Below are positions 62,819-64,000 of a stretch of DNA of 64,000 nucleotides, piece by piece (position 1 is the first letter of the stretch; the number at the start of each line of letters is the position of its first letter). The notes under the pieces are model-generated. The model was not told the origin of the DNA. It did not search any database and saw only the letters and a list, made by a program, of their open reading frames with translations. Both the position numbers and the translations under genes were made by a program. Source of the DNA: Sphingomonas sp. 35-24ZXX (GTDB lineage: Bacteria; Pseudomonadota; Alphaproteobacteria; Sphingomonadales; Sphingomonadaceae); the NCBI RefSeq assembly GCF_000786215.1, contig NZ_JROG01000004.1, positions 1 through 64,000 on the forward strand. The letters are read 5' to 3'.

Positions 62819-64000
62819 TCAGCAACCCTCGCCGGTGACCACCGCGCCGAGCAGGCCGCCAAGCCCGCCCTTGCACTTTTTCTTCTTCCTGGGCGGTTCG
62901 GCCTCGTCGCTGCCGTTCATCATCGCGCCCATGTCGGGGCCGTTGAGCAGCCAGGTGGAGTTCGACCGATAGCGCACGCGCGCGGTCCATTCGGGCTTCC
63001 ACGGCGTCTTGGCGTTGGCCGGGCGCGGCGGATAGGCGAAGTTCGCCTCGGGCCCATAAGCGTACAGATTGCCCAGCGCGAATTCGCCGCCCGCCGCCGT
63101 GACGTCAGCCGGAACCGTGCAGCTGGTCTGCGATGGCGGCATGACCACCTGCTGCTGGATCAGCCTCGCCACCTGTGCAGGCGCGATCCAGTCCCACAGC
63201 GCGCCGCCGAACTGGCGCGAGGCCGATGACGACCACCAGACCATGTCCTGGAACTCACCCTTGCTGTTGGCCTTGGCGGTCATCACCCAGGCATAATAGC
63301 CGGTGGCATTGGTGACCGTGTTCCAGCTGATCTGCGTTGCGCCACCGGGCCCAGGGGTCGCCTTGCCGGTGATCGCGGGCATGAAATCCTGTGCCAGCGC
63401 GAACTTGATCTCGGGCGAATAATTGCCGGCGATGCGGTGTTCGCCCAGCAGCGAGCTGTCCGCGCTCAGCAGCTTGCGCGTTTCGGCATTGGGCCATTCG
63501 CCATAGGTCTTGGAATTGCCGGTGCTCACCGATCGGTCGATCGGCATCGATCCGGCAAACAGATCGGGCGGCACCTGGCCGGCGGACAGCTTGGCAAAAT
63601 CGATCACCACCGGCTGGCCGGGCCCTGCCTTCGCGCCGCAGCCCCAATAGATCAGCAACCGACCCTTCGGACGCTGGAAGTCCTTGGGCAGGTCTTCGGG
63701 CACTTCGTCGGTGCGGGTGTCCGGCCTGGGGCTGAGCAGCGGCACCGATGCGCCCAGCTTGGCCACGGGCGGCATGAAATGGTCGGCCTTGGGGCCTCCG
63801 GCCGCAGGCGCGCGGGACGAGCCCAGCCGCAGCACCAGCTCATGCGCCTGCTTGTTGCCGCCGCCACCAAACATCATCGACAATCCGCCGCCCAGCCCGC
63901 TGCCCATCGCGGCAAGGCCGGTGACGGTGCCGACATCCATGTCGTAGCGCGCCACCGGACTGGCGGCCTGCTGGCTGCTGACGGGGCTGGCGACCAGGAC
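62819..64000 (-). CDS. Unknown exported protein, 5' end outside the window
   Basis: A frame open to the right edge, at least 393 residues. The last bases of the window code for LVASPVSSQQAASPVARYD, which looks like the end of a signal peptide, so only a short N-terminal part is missing. A Gly/Met-rich stretch (GLGGGLSMMFGGGGN) comes early, a central part contains LLIYWGCGAKAGPGQP and TYGEWPNAE, and the tail is basic and Cys-ended (RKKKKCKGG...TGEGC). I recognise no family. It is preceded by nothing visible in this window. Confidence 0.75.
   Translation of the reverse strand, partial: VLVASPVSSQQAASPVARYDMDVGTVTGLAAMGSGLGGGLSMMFGGGGNKQAHELVLRLGSSRAPAAGGPKADHFMPPVAKLGASVPLLSPRPDTRTDEVPEDLPKDFQRPKGRLLIYWGCGAKAGPGQPVVIDFAKLSAGQVPPDLFAGSMPIDRSVSTGNSKTYGEWPNAETRKLLSADSSLLGEHRIAGNYSPEIKFALAQDFMPAITGKATPGPGGATQISWNTVTNATGYYAWVMTAKANSKGEFQDMVWWSSSASRQFGGALWDWIAPAQVARLIQQQVVMPPSQTSCTVPADVTAAGGEFALGNLYAYGPEANFAYPPRPANAKTPWKPEWTARVRYRSNSTWLLNGPDMGAMMNGSDEAEPPRKKKKCKGGLGGLLGAVVTGEGC

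Noticed and set aside
1-64000. tRNA, rRNA, CRISPR arrays or insertion sequences
   Set aside because: I looked for TPsiC-like arms, spaced direct repeats and transposase motifs and saw none; tRNAscan-SE and ISfinder runs would confirm.

Overview
The window is high-GC alphaproteobacterial DNA, almost certainly from a member of the Sphingomonadales (Sphingomonas, Blastomonas, Sphingopyxis or Erythrobacter-like). The evidence is the style of the proteins (LolA, BamE, the DUF177 and Cbp3-type chaperone pair, DUF2061, a CYP153-like P450, an S1-type autotransporter) and the G-rich and C-rich intergenic hairpin repeats common in that order. I cannot name the species. There are no rRNA or tRNA genes, no insertion sequences and no CRISPR arrays that I can see. 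Most of the window is chromosomal housekeeping DNA in short operons.

Layout. 1-669: AT-richer DNA without a convincing gene. 670-9567: a PQQ- and heme-dependent dehydrogenase, a VOC protein, ribosomal proteins L35 and L20, an unknown membrane-anchored protein, DUF177, a cytochrome bc1 chaperone, BamE, a CNNM/CorC protein and an OmpA lipoprotein. 9568-21212: repeats, formate-tetrahydrofolate ligase, an OmpA/FecR pair, an anti-sigma-like ATPase, an AraC regulator, a DUF885 peptidase-like protein, PyrD, DUF2061, gamma-glutamyltransferase and a LytS/LytTR two-component system. 21213-31941: a repeat cluster, an amidohydrolase, an operon of exonuclease III, RibA and an L,D-transpeptidase, then LolA, L33, a GDT1-like membrane protein, Dps and a trypsin-like autotransporter. 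31942-33254: a low-GC island with a SLATT-type two-transmembrane protein. 33255-49018: a FolD/MarC operon, YggT, ArgB with a queuosine-precursor transporter, small proteins, a DEAD-box helicase, MsrB, a P450, GlnK/AmtB behind a sigma-54 promoter, an ABC ATPase, NadB, a methyltransferase and a class A beta-lactamase-like lipoprotein.

The most notable locus is 49216-58428. Two very large tandem genes encode a trifunctional propionyl-CoA synthase (acyl-CoA ligase, enoyl-CoA hydratase and enoyl-CoA reductase in one chain, 1826 aa) and a bifunctional malonyl-CoA reductase (two SDR halves, 1229 aa). Together they would convert malonyl-CoA through 3-hydroxypropionate to propionyl-CoA. These are the hallmark enzymes of the 3-hydroxypropionate bicycle of Chloroflexus, and they are also known from some aerobic anoxygenic phototrophic bacteria such as Erythrobacter sp. 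NAP1. A ParD/ParE-type toxin-antitoxin pair with a clear palindromic operator follows immediately.

59116-64000: a SprT/YgjP-type metallopeptidase, YcgN, a SCO copper chaperone, an ankyrin protein, a GFA protein, a glutathione S-transferase and an unknown exported protein that runs off the right edge.
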